This document shows positions 33,666-42,499 of a DNA stretch of 64,000 nt, one piece after another. How positions within the stretch are numbered: position 1 is the first letter of the stretch; every line of letters begins with the position of its first letter. This DNA comes from Streptomyces sp. DH-12. Its GTDB lineage: Bacteria; Actinomycetota; Actinomycetes; Streptomycetales; Streptomycetaceae. Under the pieces are notes generated by a model. The model saw only the letters and a list, made by a program, of their open reading frames with translations, did no database searches and was not told where the DNA came from. A program made the position numbers and the translations under genes. The stretch covers positions 4,556,001 through 4,620,000 of the forward strand of contig NZ_PPFB01000001.1 of the NCBI RefSeq assembly GCF_002899455.1. The letters are read 5' to 3'.

Positions 33666-35321
33666 CTACCAGCGGTACGGCGCGTACACGTCCATGCAGG
33701 CGCCCTTCTCCGCCGCGCTCAGCGCGTCGGCGTCGTCCGGCAGGTCCCCCGCCTTCGGCGGCTCCGGCTCCGGGTACGTCCCGCCCTCCCGCCAGTCCGC
33801 GCCGACCACCACGGTGACGTCCGTGACGTCGTCCGACCGGCGGACCGAACCCGCCGGGATGCCCAGGGACTCGGCGACCCGCCGGGCGTCCCCCCGCAGA
33901 CCGGCGGCCGGGTAGCGCACGACGGTCCGCTCCTCGGCGCCGGCGGCGGAGGTGTCGGGCGCGGCGCGGGTGAAGCCCCGCCCGGCCAGCTCCCGGGCGA
34001 CCGCGCCCGCCCGGCCGGCGACCGGGCCCTGGGCCGCGGACCGGGTGGCGTTGCGCACCAGCACCGCGATCTCGCCGTCGGGGGCGGAGGGGTCCCCCGT
34101 GCGCTCCTCGCGGGACGGCTTCCCGGACGTGCCCGAGCCGCTCGCCGCGCCCTTGCCGCCCTTCGTGTCGAACGGCACGTCGTCGCGGAGCAGCGCCCAG
34201 ACCTGCTCGGCGTCCTCCCCCGCGGGGAGCAGGTGGTTGGCGTTCCGCGGGTCCGGGACGGTCGGCAGGGCCGTCATGGTGATGCGGTCCGGCGGCACCG
34301 TCCTGAGCTGCATCGCCAGGTCGTACAGCTTCTTCACCGAGCCGATCTCCTCGGAGACCCGGAGCGACCTGGTGGCCGCCTCGGCGAGGTCGGTGAGCCG
34401 GCCGGTGTCGGTGAAGACGTTCTGGCCGCGCAGGGTGCGGATCATCGAGGTGAGGTACATGCGCTGCGCGCGGGTGCGCAGCACGTCGCTGCCCCACGCG
34501 TGCCGGGTGCGCAGCCACTGGAGCGCCCGCACGCCCTCCACCTCGGTCTTCCCGGCCCGCAGCTTCAGGCCCGAGCCGCCGGGCACGCCGGGCAGCGGCC
34601 GGTCCCACACGTTCTGCCGGACGCAGACCTCGACGCCGCCGACCGCGTCGGCCATCCGCACCACGCCCGCGAAGTCGACGGTCATCCAGTGGTCGACGTA
34701 GACACCGGTGAGGTTCTCCCAGGTGGCGAGCGTGCAGCCCGGACCGCCGCGTCCCAGCGAGGTGTTGATGATGTCGTTGGTCGCCGGGTACGCCGTCCCG
34801 GTGTCCGGGTCGGTGCACCGGGGGATGTCGACGCGGGTGTCGCGCGGGATGCTCACCACGGCCGCGCTCTTCCGGTCGGCGGCCAGGTGGATCAGCATCT
34901 GCACGTCACCGAGCGGCGGGTTGTCGCGGTGGGCCCTGCCGCCGCCGAGTTCCACGTTGGCGTCGGAGGCGCGGCTGTCGGAGCCGATCAGCAGGATGTT
35001 GAGGGGCGTCTGCCCGGCCGCGTTCGGCTCCGACCTCTCGGCCTTGGAGTCGCCGCTGCTGCGCTCGCCCTTCACCAGGTTGTCGTTGAGGTGGTCGTAG
35101 TACAGGTAACCGGCGCCCGCCGTGCCGAGTATCAGCACCGCCAGGGTCGTCGCCGACCAGCGCAGGGCGCGCCGCGCCCGTCCGCCGCGCGGTCTCCCGC
35201 CGCCCGTGCCGCCGCCCTCCGGGGCGCGCCGCCCCTCGGGACGGCCCTCCTCCGGCGGGCCGGACCGGCGCGGGGCGCTGTCCGGCCGTGCCCCCTTTTC
35301 GTACGCGTCGCTTCGCATCAT
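33666..35321 (-). CDS. LytR-CpsA-Psr family cell-wall polymer ligase 4, with LytR_C domain
   Basis: This 551-residue paralogue of LCP3 has an Arg/Gly/Pro-rich cytoplasmic head of about 50 residues, a membrane helix (SATTLAVLILGTAGAGYLYY), then LIGSDSRAS, DVQMLIHLAADR, VVSIPRDTRVDIPRC, FAGVVRMADAVGGVEVCV and ALQWLRTRHAWGSDVLRTR. The C-terminal LytR_C domain starts near IAVLVRNATRSAAQGP and ends with GACMDVYAPYRW. Two adjacent ATGs open the gene (35321 and 35318). It is 144 bases upstream of LCP3 in the direction of transcription. Retention of the conserved Arg in the PRD motif argues both copies are active. Confidence 0.93.
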   Translation of the reverse strand: MMRSDAYEKGARPDSAPRRSGPPEEGRPEGRRAPEGGGTGGGRPRGGRARRALRWSATTLAVLILGTAGAGYLYYDHLNDNLVKGERSSGDSKAERSEPNAAGQTPLNILLIGSDSRASDANVELGGGRAHRDNPPLGDVQMLIHLAADRKSAAVVSIPRDTRVDIPRCTDPDTGTAYPATNDIINTSLGRGGPGCTLATWENLTGVYVDHWMTVDFAGVVRMADAVGGVEVCVRQNVWDRPLPGVPGGSGLKLRAGKTEVEGVRALQWLRTRHAWGSDVLRTRAQRMYLTSMIRTLRGQNVFTDTGRLTDLAEAATRSLRVSEEIGSVKKLYDLAMQLRTVPPDRITMTALPTVPDPRNANHLLPAGEDAEQVWALLRDDVPFDTKGGKGAASGSGTSGKPSREERTGDPSAPDGEIAVLVRNATRSAAQGPVAGRAGAVARELAGRGFTRAAPDTSAAGAEERTVVRYPAAGLRGDARRVAESLGIPAGSVRRSDDVTDVTVVVGADWREGGTYPEPEPPKAGDLPDDADALSAAEKGACMDVYAPYRW

Positions 35322-35354
35322 CGTGCGGTGTCGCTCCCCAACCCCTGGACACGG

Positions 35355-35366
35355 GACGGGCCCGTC
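35355..35366. repeat. Palindrome GACGGGCCCGTC, copy 2
   Basis: This copy is identical to that at 33595-33606. A related imperfect form (GACGGGCCCGGTC) follows at about 35386-35398. It lies 34 bases upstream of the LCP4 start and 38 bases past the LCP5 stop. Confidence 0.5.
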
Positions 35367-35404
35367 CGCGCCCCGTGGAACGCGAGACGGGCCCGGTCAG
35401 GCGC

Positions 35405-37198
35405 CTATTCGGCGCACACGACCTTGTCCGCCGTGGACGTGGACTTCTTGATGTCGTCGGGCGCCTTGTCCGGGGGCGTGAGCGACACGCCCGCGCCCTT
35501 GAAGTCCTTGCCGAGGGTCAGCGTCATCGCGGGCAGGCCCTGGGAGTTGGTGACGCTCTCGCCGGGCTGCATCGCCGCCCCGGACAGACCCATGATGGCG
35601 GCCAGCCGACGCGCCTCGTCCGCCTGCTCGGGGGCGTACTCGAGGGTGGTCTTCGCCAGCTCCGCGGGCGCGTTGCCCCCGTTCTCCGACTTGTTGACGC
35701 CCTGCTGGACCTGGAGCCAGCTCAGGGTCGACTGGGCGCTTCCGGCGGGCGCGCCGCCGTTGAGGACGCGCACCCGCACCTCGGACGCCGGGGCCTTCTC
35801 GCCCTTCAGGCGGGCGGCGACGGCGGCCTTCTCCTTCTTCTGCTGCTGCTTGACCTCGGTGAACGACACGTCGTTGCGGATCAGGTCGAAGACCTCGGCG
35901 GCCTTGGCCTCGTTGAGGACGACCGTCGCCTTCACCGTCTCCGCCGGGTTGTCGACCACCGGCACGGTCGCGAACGTCAGGTTCTTGACGTTCAGTTTGC
36001 CCAGCTCCAGGCCGAGGTCCTTGAGCTTGTTGATGCTGCTCAGCTGGGAGTCGACGGTGAGCGCCTCGGTGCCCGCCTCGGCCAGTTTGATCATCTTCGT
36101 CGGGCTGGTGAGCGTGTCGTTCGACTTCAGCTTGCGCATCAGCGCGCTCAGGAACTGCTGCTGCAGCCCGATCCGGCTCAGGTCGCCGCCCAGCCCCACC
36201 GAGTGACGGGTGCGCACGAACGCCAGGGCCTCCTCGCCCTCGATGGTGTGCGTGCCCTTGGGCAGCTTCAGGTGCGAGTCCGGGTCGTCGATGTCCTTGG
36301 CCAGGCACACCTCGACGCCGCCGACCGCCGTGGTCAGCGTCTTCACCGCGTTGAAGTCCGCCACCATGAAGTTGTCCGGCTTGATGCCGGTCAGCTCGGT
36401 CACGGTCCGCATGGTGCAGCTCGGCGTACGGCCGTTCTGGCCGAGGCTGGTGTTGAAGCGGACGCCGGTGGAGCCGGGGATGACCTTCTCGCTGCCGTCC
36501 TCCTGCTCGGTCGGGCAGTCCGGGATGTCGACTATCAGGTCGCGCGGGATGCTCAGCGCGGTCGCGTTCGTACGGTCCTTGGAGACGTGCAGCAGGATCG
36601 TGGTGTCGGCGTGGCCCGCGCTGCCCTTGTCGCCGTAGCCCTCGTTGCCCGCGCCGGTGCGCTTGTCGGTGCCGATCAGCAGGATGTTGATGGCCTGGTC
36701 CTTCTTGAAGCCACCGGTGCTCGCGCCGTCGTCCGACACGGTCGTGATGTTGTCGTTGAGGTGCTCCAGGTACAGGTAGCCGGCCACGCCCGTGCCGAGC
36801 ACCAGGAAGGCCAGGGTGCCGCTGCCCCACAGCAGCGCCTTCTTCGCCTTCTTGTTCTTCTTCGCCGGCCGGCGGCCGCGGCGGCCCGCCGACGGCTCCT
36901 CCGGTGCGCCCCGGCGCCGGCGCTGCGGCGGCACCTCCCGCCCGGACGTCTCACGCTCGGGGGAGGCACGGCCGGGGCGCTCGGGCGCCTCGTCGGGCGA
37001 CGCCGACCGGGCACGCGGCTGTCCCGCGCCCGGCTTCCGCTGTCCCGCACCCGGCTTCCGCGGCCCGCGCGGGGCCGGAATGGGCGACTGCGGTGCGGAA
37101 GGGCTCAGTCGCAGTTCGTATTCGCCGGTGTTCGGATTGAGTACCCACTGATCTGCGGGATCGATGTTCTCCCCCCGCCCACGGCCTTGCGCGTCCAC
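35405..37198 (-). CDS. LytR-CpsA-Psr family cell-wall polymer ligase 5, with LytR_C domain
   Basis: This 597-residue protein begins with a conserved-looking segment (ADQWVLNPNTGEYELRL) followed by a Pro/Arg-rich linker with the duplicated KPGAGQRKPGAGQ. A Lys-rich stop-transfer flank (KKNKKAKKALLW) leads into a membrane helix (about residues 148-170). The LCP domain shows LIGTDKRTGAGN, DTTILLHVSKDR, LSIPRDLIVDIPDC, TLTTAVGGVEVCLAK and ALAFVRTRHSVGLGGDLSR. LytR_C starts at VRVRVLNGGAPAGS. It starts at GTG 37198. The DQWVLNPNTGEYELRL-type head is typical of streptomycete LCP proteins and may bind a cytoplasmic partner. Confidence 0.93.
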   Translation of the reverse strand: MDAQGRGRGENIDPADQWVLNPNTGEYELRLSPSAPQSPIPAPRGPRKPGAGQRKPGAGQPRARSASPDEAPERPGRASPERETSGREVPPQRRRRGAPEEPSAGRRGRRPAKKNKKAKKALLWGSGTLAFLVLGTGVAGYLYLEHLNDNITTVSDDGASTGGFKKDQAINILLIGTDKRTGAGNEGYGDKGSAGHADTTILLHVSKDRTNATALSIPRDLIVDIPDCPTEQEDGSEKVIPGSTGVRFNTSLGQNGRTPSCTMRTVTELTGIKPDNFMVADFNAVKTLTTAVGGVEVCLAKDIDDPDSHLKLPKGTHTIEGEEALAFVRTRHSVGLGGDLSRIGLQQQFLSALMRKLKSNDTLTSPTKMIKLAEAGTEALTVDSQLSSINKLKDLGLELGKLNVKNLTFATVPVVDNPAETVKATVVLNEAKAAEVFDLIRNDVSFTEVKQQQKKEKAAVAARLKGEKAPASEVRVRVLNGGAPAGSAQSTLSWLQVQQGVNKSENGGNAPAELAKTTLEYAPEQADEARRLAAIMGLSGAAMQPGESVTNSQGLPAMTLTLGKDFKGAGVSLTPPDKAPDDIKKSTSTADKVVCAE

Positions 37199-37440
37199 GG
37201 TCGCTCGAATCCTCCGTCGGGGCCACGCGGCGCCTTTCCCCTCCCAGGCGCTCGGGTCTCGGTCACACAGTGCGGGATCTCAGGACGGACCTGAAGGAAC
37301 GGACGCACCGGATGGCTCACACTAACGGCCCGGATCGGTCTCCGGCGACGCCGGTGACGAATTCCACGCCTTCACAAGGGGCAATCCGCCCATTTCTGTG
37401 GACAGGAGTTCGCAATCCGGGAGTTGCCTTTGAGTTTCCT

Positions 37441-38649
37441 TTACGCGCAGGTGTCCTCGGCGGCGGTGTTCCCGGAGAACGTCGGAGCCGGGGACGCGCT
37501 GTCCGCCGGCGCCGCTGTTTCCTTTTCCGTGGCCTTTCGCTCACCGTGCGTATCCACGCGCACCGGTTCGTCCTTGCGCAGCCGCTCGAACAGTTTCCCG
37601 GCGGCGGGCTGGGCGAGCTGATCCCGATTCACGTCCCCGGCGTAGGACTCCCTTGGGACGGTGAGGAATTGCACACCTTCCGCGGGGATGTCGCGCAGGC
37701 CCCGTACGAGTTCGTACAAACCGCGCAGGCTGGCGAGTCCGGGGTCGGTGGTGAGGGACGAGGTGGCCGCGTCCAGGACGGGATACAGCTTCACCGGATT
37801 CAGCAGGATCTCGTTGCTGCGGACCTTGTTCACCAGCGCGCCGAGGAACCGCTGCTGCCGCTCGATGCGGCCGGTGTCGCTGCCGTCCCCGAGGGTCTTG
37901 CGCACCCGGACGTAGCCGAGCGCCTGTTCGCCGTCGAGGGTCACCCGCCCCGCCGGCAGGCGCAGGCGGGCGTCCTCGTCGTCGATGGGCTCGCTCAGGC
38001 ACACCTCGACGCCGTCCACCGCGTCGACCATGTCCTTGAACCCCTCGAAGTCGACGACGGCATGGTGGTCGACGCGGATGTCGGTGAGGTTCTCGACGGT
38101 GCGGACGGTGCAGGCCGAACCGCCCACCTCGAAGGCGGAGTTGAACTGCGCGAACATCGGCGCCGAACGCGACCCGTCCGGGCGGCGGCAGCCGGGCACG
38201 TCCACCATCAGGTCGCGCGGTATCGACACCGCGGTGGCACTGTGCCGGCCCGCCGACAGGTGCAGCAGGATCACCGTGTCCGAGCGTTCGGTGCCCGGGT
38301 CGCGCCCGTAGCGGCGGTTCTCCGCGCCCGCGCGCGAGTCCGACCCGATCAGCAGGACGTTGAGGGCGTCCTTCACCAGCGCGGTGGGCCGGTCCTTCTC
38401 GAACCGGGCGAGTTCGGCCGCCGCCGCCTCGTCCGGGGTGATGTTCCCCTCCAGCTTCATGTACACCGCCCACCCGGCGGCCGCGGCGCCCACCAGCGCG
38501 AGGGACACCCCGAGGCCGACGCCCCACCCCCAGCGCCGGCGGCGACGGCGGCCGCGGCCGCACCCGCTCGGCGAGGAGCCGGCGCCCGGACCGAGGGGCC
38601 GCCCCGCCGCCCCCTGCCCCTCGGGGGCCGCGCCTGCGGTGTCGCTCAT
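37441..38649 (-). CDS. LytR-CpsA-Psr family cell-wall polymer ligase 6
   Basis: This 402-residue protein has a short head ending in an Arg cluster (RGRRRRRRW), a membrane helix (GVGLGVSLALVGAAAAGWAV, about residues 42-62) and an LCP domain with LIGSDSRAGAENRRYG, DTVILLHLSAGR, VSIPRDLMVDVPGC, MVDAVDGVEVCLSEP and ALGYVRVRKTLGDGSDTGR. It lacks LytR_C and ends in a short Thr/Ala tail. ATG 38649 has a GGGAGGGG ribosome site. It resembles LCP5 in the region after the PRD motif but is shorter. It is the last of the LCP series and is followed on the same strand by LCP5. Confidence 0.93.
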   Translation of the reverse strand: MSDTAGAAPEGQGAAGRPLGPGAGSSPSGCGRGRRRRRRWGWGVGLGVSLALVGAAAAGWAVYMKLEGNITPDEAAAAELARFEKDRPTALVKDALNVLLIGSDSRAGAENRRYGRDPGTERSDTVILLHLSAGRHSATAVSIPRDLMVDVPGCRRPDGSRSAPMFAQFNSAFEVGGSACTVRTVENLTDIRVDHHAVVDFEGFKDMVDAVDGVEVCLSEPIDDEDARLRLPAGRVTLDGEQALGYVRVRKTLGDGSDTGRIERQQRFLGALVNKVRSNEILLNPVKLYPVLDAATSSLTTDPGLASLRGLYELVRGLRDIPAEGVQFLTVPRESYAGDVNRDQLAQPAAGKLFERLRKDEPVRVDTHGERKATEKETAAPADSASPAPTFSGNTAAEDTCA

Positions 38650-38868
38650 GCCGGTTCCACCCCTCCCTGCGTCCGGGCCGGGACGGCGTACGGGTGCGGC
38701 CCGCTGTGCGTGCCGCGCGGGTGCGCCCCGCCCGGGTGCGTGCCCTCGGGCGCGTGCCGCTTCCTACGACTGTGGCCCGGGCGAGGGAGGGGCGGGGGGT
38801 GGTGTTGCGCCGAACGGGTGAGGCGGGCTCCGGGGCCGCTCTGCGGCGGCCGGGGCGCCGAGGGCGGG

Positions 38869-39630
38869 TCAGCGGGCGATGACCGTGACCCGTTCGCTCT
38901 CCACGCGCTGGTCGAGGGCCTCGGGGGCCAGCCGGTCGAGGTTGCGGCACAGCACCACGGAGCCGCCGGTCGCCAGCGGCGCGTACAGCCCGGCGACGAG
39001 GCCCTCCCACGTGTCGTACGGCAGCCCCGAGAGGACGCGCGAGCCGGGGCCGGTCAGCCCCAGGTCCGGCGCCTCCGCGCGGGCCCGCTCGACGACCTCC
39101 GCGCCGGAGAACTCCCGGCCCGCCACGATCAGCGCCGGCTCCTCCGGGTCGACGGGCGCGTACGGCACGAACCGGTCGCCCTGGCCCGGCACCTCCACGG
39201 CGTAGTCGGCGAAACCCTCCGGCGGCTGGGGGAAACGCCCGCCGAGCGGCCGCAGCGCCAGCGCGACGCGGGGGCCCGAGCAGGCGCGGGCGGCCGCCAG
39301 CGACTCCGGCTCCGGACCGCTCACCACCACGTCCGCCGCGGCCGGGTCGCCGCCGACGTCCGCGACCACCCCGACGGACGCGCACGCCAGCAGCCACACC
39401 GCGGTCTGCCAGTGCGCGGGCAGCAGCAGGGTCACCCGGTCGCCCGGTTCGACGGACAGCTCGTCCTGGAGCAGGTTGGCGGTCTTGGCCACCCAATTGG
39501 CGAAGGTGGCCACGGACAATTCGACCCGCTCGCCCGTGGCGTCGTCGTAGAAGGTCACCAGGGGGCGTCCCGGGTCCGCGGCGAGCGCGGAACCCAGCAG
39601 GTCGGCAGGGGTGCGGTCGGTGGCGTTCAC
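38869..39630 (-). CDS. TIGR03089-family protein, N-terminal AMP-ligase-like domain
   Basis: This 253-residue protein looks like the N-terminal third of an acyl-CoA synthetase: RPLVTFYDDATGERVELS, ANWVAKTANLLQDEL, GDRVTLLLPAHWQTAVWLLA. It lacks the P-loop-like and C-terminal lid motifs of full AMP ligases. It matches the actinobacterial TIGR03089 family, whose function is not established. The start is GTG 39630 (encoding MNATDRTPADLL). On the minus strand TACCCT lies 7 bases before that GTG, suggesting a leaderless mRNA. It is divergent from the secreted amidase. Confidence 0.85.
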   Translation of the reverse strand: MNATDRTPADLLGSALAADPGRPLVTFYDDATGERVELSVATFANWVAKTANLLQDELSVEPGDRVTLLLPAHWQTAVWLLACASVGVVADVGGDPAAADVVVSGPEPESLAAARACSGPRVALALRPLGGRFPQPPEGFADYAVEVPGQGDRFVPYAPVDPEEPALIVAGREFSGAEVVERARAEAPDLGLTGPGSRVLSGLPYDTWEGLVAGLYAPLATGGSVVLCRNLDRLAPEALDQRVESERVTVIAR

Positions 39631-39637
39631 CCGCGCA

Positions 39638-39643
39638 AGGGTA
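39638..39643 (-). promoter_or_regulatory. Candidate -10 of a leaderless TIGR03089 mRNA
   Basis: On the minus strand TACCCT is followed by 7 bases and GTG 39630, with no Shine-Dalgarno-like sequence. Confidence 0.4.
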
Positions 39644-39752
39644 CGCGGCCCCGGCCGCGCGCACCCTCCGCGCGGGCCGGGCGCGGGCCACCGGTTCGGG
39701 GGAACGGCGGCCGACGGGCCGTCATCTGAGCGATGGACAGATTTGTCTGACT

Positions 39753-41249
39753 GTGTCCAAGCTCAGGGGCATGCGTGGAATCCTTGCTTCCTCAATCGGC
39801 GTCACCTGCGCCGCGGCCCTCGCCCTTCCGTCCGCCCCGCCCGCGGCAGCGTCCGCCGGGACGCCGGTGCCGGTGGCGGACGCGGCCACGCGTACCGCGG
39901 GGACGGCCGAAGTCCCGGCCGATGTCCCCGGCAGCACCCGGTCACTGCCCCTGCGCCCCCTCACCCACGACCGTGCCTCCGGCGCCGTCCTCGGCCTGAC
40001 ACCCCGGACAGTGCCCGCGTTCTCCCTCCTCGGCGTCGTCTGGGACGACCCCTCCGCCGCCCTGCACGGCCGCGTGCAGGTCCGCACCCGTGCGGCCGGC
40101 ACGGGGGAGTGGTCCGGCTGGCAGGACGTCGAGACCCACTACACCGAGCACGGGGCGGACCCGGACACCGCGGAGGCCGCCTCCGGGCAGGTGCGGGGGG
40201 CCACGGCGCCGCTGTGGGTGGGGGAGTCGGACGGGGTGGAGGTGCGGGTGCTGCCGGAGTCCGGCGAGCCGGAAGGCCGTCCGGGGGACGTCGATCCCGT
40301 CGACACCGGGGCGGGTGAGGAGCAGTCAGGCGGGGAGGGGCAGTCAGGCGGGGAAGGGGCGGGTGAGACGGACGGGGTGTCCGCCCTGCCGGCCGGGCTG
40401 CGGCTCGACCTGGTCGATCCGGGGGAGGCCGAGCCCGATCCGGGGGAGGCCGAGCCCGCCGACGGCGCCGAGGCGCCTCGTACGGGCGCCATGACCGCCG
40501 GGGCGAAGGCCGCCTCCGCCGCCAACTCCGCCCTCGCGCCGCTCGGCGCCACCGAGATCCCCGCGCTGACCGCCGAGGAGACGCGCGAGGAGCTCGTCAC
40601 CCTGCGCGGCACCGAACTGACCGAGCAGCAGCAGGCCACGCCGTACATCGGGCCGCGCCCCGCCATCGTCACCCGGCACGGCTGGGGAGCGGACGAGAGC
40701 CTGCGGGAGAAGAAGTTCGCCTACACCAGCAAGGTGAAGGCGGCCTTCGTGCACCACACCGCCTCCGGCAACGGCTACTCCTGCTCGCAGGCGCCCTCCC
40801 TGATCCGCGGCTTCTACCGCTACCACACGAAGAGCCTGGGCTGGCGGGACATCGGCTACAACTTCCTCGTCGACAAGTGCGGCCGCATCTACGAGGGCCG
40901 GGCCGGCGGCGTGGCCGAACCGGTCAAGGGCGCCCACACCCTCGGGTTCAACTCCAGGACCACCGGCATCGCCGTCATCGGCTCCTACGGCTCCAAGAAT
41001 CCGCCGTCCAAGGCGGTGAAGGCCGTCGCCCGGCTCACCGCCTGGAAACTGGGGCTGCACGGCATGAATCCGAAGGCGAAGACATCCCTGACGTCCGCCG
41101 GGGGCAACCTGTACGCGAAAGGCAAGAAGGTGAAGATGAAGGTGATCTCCGGTCACCGGGACGGGGTCAACACCTCCTGCCCCGGGGGGAAGCTGTACAA
41201 GAAGCTGAGCAGCGTGCGCTCCGAGGCGGCCGGGTACCAGGGCCGCTGA
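39753..41249 (+). CDS. Secreted N-acetylmuramoyl-L-alanine amidase / PGRP-domain protein
   Basis: This 498-residue protein has a signal peptide (MRGILASSIGVTCAAALAL then PPAAASA), a long N-terminal region of unknown fold, an acidic Glu/Gly/Ser linker (about residues 190-245) and a C-terminal Amidase_2/PGRP domain (about residues 305-490). The zinc and catalytic residues are visible: His pair in AFVHHTASG, Tyr in DIGYNFLVDKCGRIYEGRAGG, and His with Cys in SGHRDGVNTSCPGG. It should cleave the lactyl-Ala bond of peptidoglycan outside the cell. The start is GTG 39753 or ATG 39771; the latter gives a cleaner signal peptide. The linker DNA contains short direct repeats. Its position beside LCP ligases fits wall remodelling. 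Confidence 0.92.
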   Translation: MSKLRGMRGILASSIGVTCAAALALPSAPPAAASAGTPVPVADAATRTAGTAEVPADVPGSTRSLPLRPLTHDRASGAVLGLTPRTVPAFSLLGVVWDDPSAALHGRVQVRTRAAGTGEWSGWQDVETHYTEHGADPDTAEAASGQVRGATAPLWVGESDGVEVRVLPESGEPEGRPGDVDPVDTGAGEEQSGGEGQSGGEGAGETDGVSALPAGLRLDLVDPGEAEPDPGEAEPADGAEAPRTGAMTAGAKAASAANSALAPLGATEIPALTAEETREELVTLRGTELTEQQQATPYIGPRPAIVTRHGWGADESLREKKFAYTSKVKAAFVHHTASGNGYSCSQAPSLIRGFYRYHTKSLGWRDIGYNFLVDKCGRIYEGRAGGVAEPVKGAHTLGFNSRTTGIAVIGSYGSKNPPSKAVKAVARLTAWKLGLHGMNPKAKTSLTSAGGNLYAKGKKVKMKVISGHRDGVNTSCPGGKLYKKLSSVRSEAAGYQGR

Positions 41250-41367
41250 GGAGGCCGGTCACAGGACCGGTCACAGCGCCGGTCACAGCGCCGGCCGGAG
41301 GACTGGCCGCGGCGCCGGCCGGGGAGCCGGCCGCTCCGATCCTGCCGGGGCCCTCTGCATACACTGG

Positions 41368-41391
41368 CCGGCCGAAAGACAGTTCGGCCGG
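41368..41391 (+). promoter_or_regulatory. Hairpin in the leader of the nucleotidyltransferase gene
   Basis: Perfect 9-base arms (CCGGCCGAA / TTCGGCCGG) with a 6-base loop follow directly after a -10-like TACACT at 41360-41365. The hairpin would form at the very 5' end of the mRNA, 25 bases before the GTG start. It may stabilise the transcript or act as the terminator of the amidase gene. Confidence 0.45.
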
Positions 41392-41416
41392 ACCCGGCAG
41401 GAAGCAGAGACGACAG

Positions 41417-42499
41417 GTGACAGAAGCGATCCTCCTGGTCGGCGGCAAGGGCACGCGGCTGCGCCCGCTCACGGTGCACACGCCCAAGCCGATGGTCCCG
41501 GCGGCCGGGGTGCCGTTCCTCACGCACCAGCTCGCGCGGGCGCGCGCGGCGGGCGTGGAGCACATCGTCCTCGCCACGTCGTACCTGGCCGAGGTGTTCG
41601 AGCCGCACTTCGGTGACGGGTCGGCGCTGGGGCTGCACATCGAGTACGTCACGGAGGAGGAGCCGCTCGGCACGGGCGGCGCCATCCGCAACGTCGCCTC
41701 GCGGCTGCACTCGGGGCCGGACGAGCCGGTGCTGGTGTTCAACGGGGACATCCTCACGGGGCTGGACATCCGGGCGCTGGTGCGGACGCACGAGACGTCG
41801 GGCGCGGATGTCTCGCTGCACCTGACGCGGGTGACCGACCCGCGTGCGTACGGGCTGGTGCCGACGGACGGGACGGGGCGGGTGCTGGCGTTCCTGGAGA
41901 AGCCGCAGACGCCGGAGGAGATCGTCACCGACCAGATCAACGCGGGGGCGTACGTGTTCCGGCGCTCGGTCATCGACACGATCCCCGCGGGGCGGGTGGT
42001 GTCGGTCGAGCGGGAGACGTTCCCGGGGCTGCTGGCCGCGGGGGCGCACCTTCAGGGCATGGTCGACTCGACGTACTGGCTGGACCTCGGGACGCCGGCG
42101 GCGTTCGTGCGGGGGTCGGCCGATCTGGTGCTCGGCAAGGCGCCGTCGCCTGCCGTGCCGGGGCGGTGCGGGGACCGGCTGGTGCTGCCCACGGCGACGG
42201 TGGCGCCGGACGCGAAGCTGGCGGGCGGGACCGTGGTGGGCGAGGGGGCGTTCGTCGCGGAGGGCGCGCGGGTGTTCGGGTCCACGATCCTGCCGGGCGC
42301 GGTGATCGAGCCGGGGGCGGTCGTGACGGACTCACTGATCGGGACGCGGGCGCGGGTGGGGGAACGGTCGGTGCTGACCGGCACGGTCATAGGGGACGGC
42401 GCGGTCGTCGGGGCCCACAACGAGCTGCGGGAGGGCGTGCGGGTGTGGTGCGACGCGCGCATCCCGGCGGGGGCGGTGCGTTTCTCCTCGGACCAGTAG
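41417..42499 (+). CDS. Sugar-1-phosphate nucleotidyltransferase (mannose-1-phosphate guanylyltransferase-like)
   Basis: This 360-residue enzyme joins a sugar-1-phosphate to an NTP. The N-terminal Rossmann-like domain has the signature LLVGGKGTRLRPLTVHTPKP, VFNGDILTGLDI with the metal Asp, VLAFLEKPQTP, NAGAYVFRRSVID and YWLDLGTPAAF. The C-terminal third is a left-handed beta helix of hexapeptide repeats (AKLAGGTVVGEGAFVAEGAR and following). This is the eukaryotic-type GDP-mannose pyrophosphorylase layout, homologous to M. tuberculosis Rv3264c. With manA and manB in the window it would complete GDP-mannose supply; glucose-1-phosphate use cannot be excluded. GTG 41417 follows GAGACGACAG. Confidence 0.9.
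   Translation: MTEAILLVGGKGTRLRPLTVHTPKPMVPAAGVPFLTHQLARARAAGVEHIVLATSYLAEVFEPHFGDGSALGLHIEYVTEEEPLGTGGAIRNVASRLHSGPDEPVLVFNGDILTGLDIRALVRTHETSGADVSLHLTRVTDPRAYGLVPTDGTGRVLAFLEKPQTPEEIVTDQINAGAYVFRRSVIDTIPAGRVVSVERETFPGLLAAGAHLQGMVDSTYWLDLGTPAAFVRGSADLVLGKAPSPAVPGRCGDRLVLPTATVAPDAKLAGGTVVGEGAFVAEGARVFGSTILPGAVIEPGAVVTDSLIGTRARVGERSVLTGTVIGDGAVVGAHNELREGVRVWCDARIPAGAVRFSSDQ

Noticed and set aside
31971..36206. An open frame of about 1,400 codons on the + strand
   Set aside because: It lies antisense to three LCP genes with clear motifs. Such long frames are a by-product of very high GC, and the translation is Arg/Gly/Val/His-rich without domains.
39736..39747. GACA-GATT-TGTC inverted repeat just before the amidase start
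   Set aside because: Arms of 4 bases are too short to separate from chance without conservation data.
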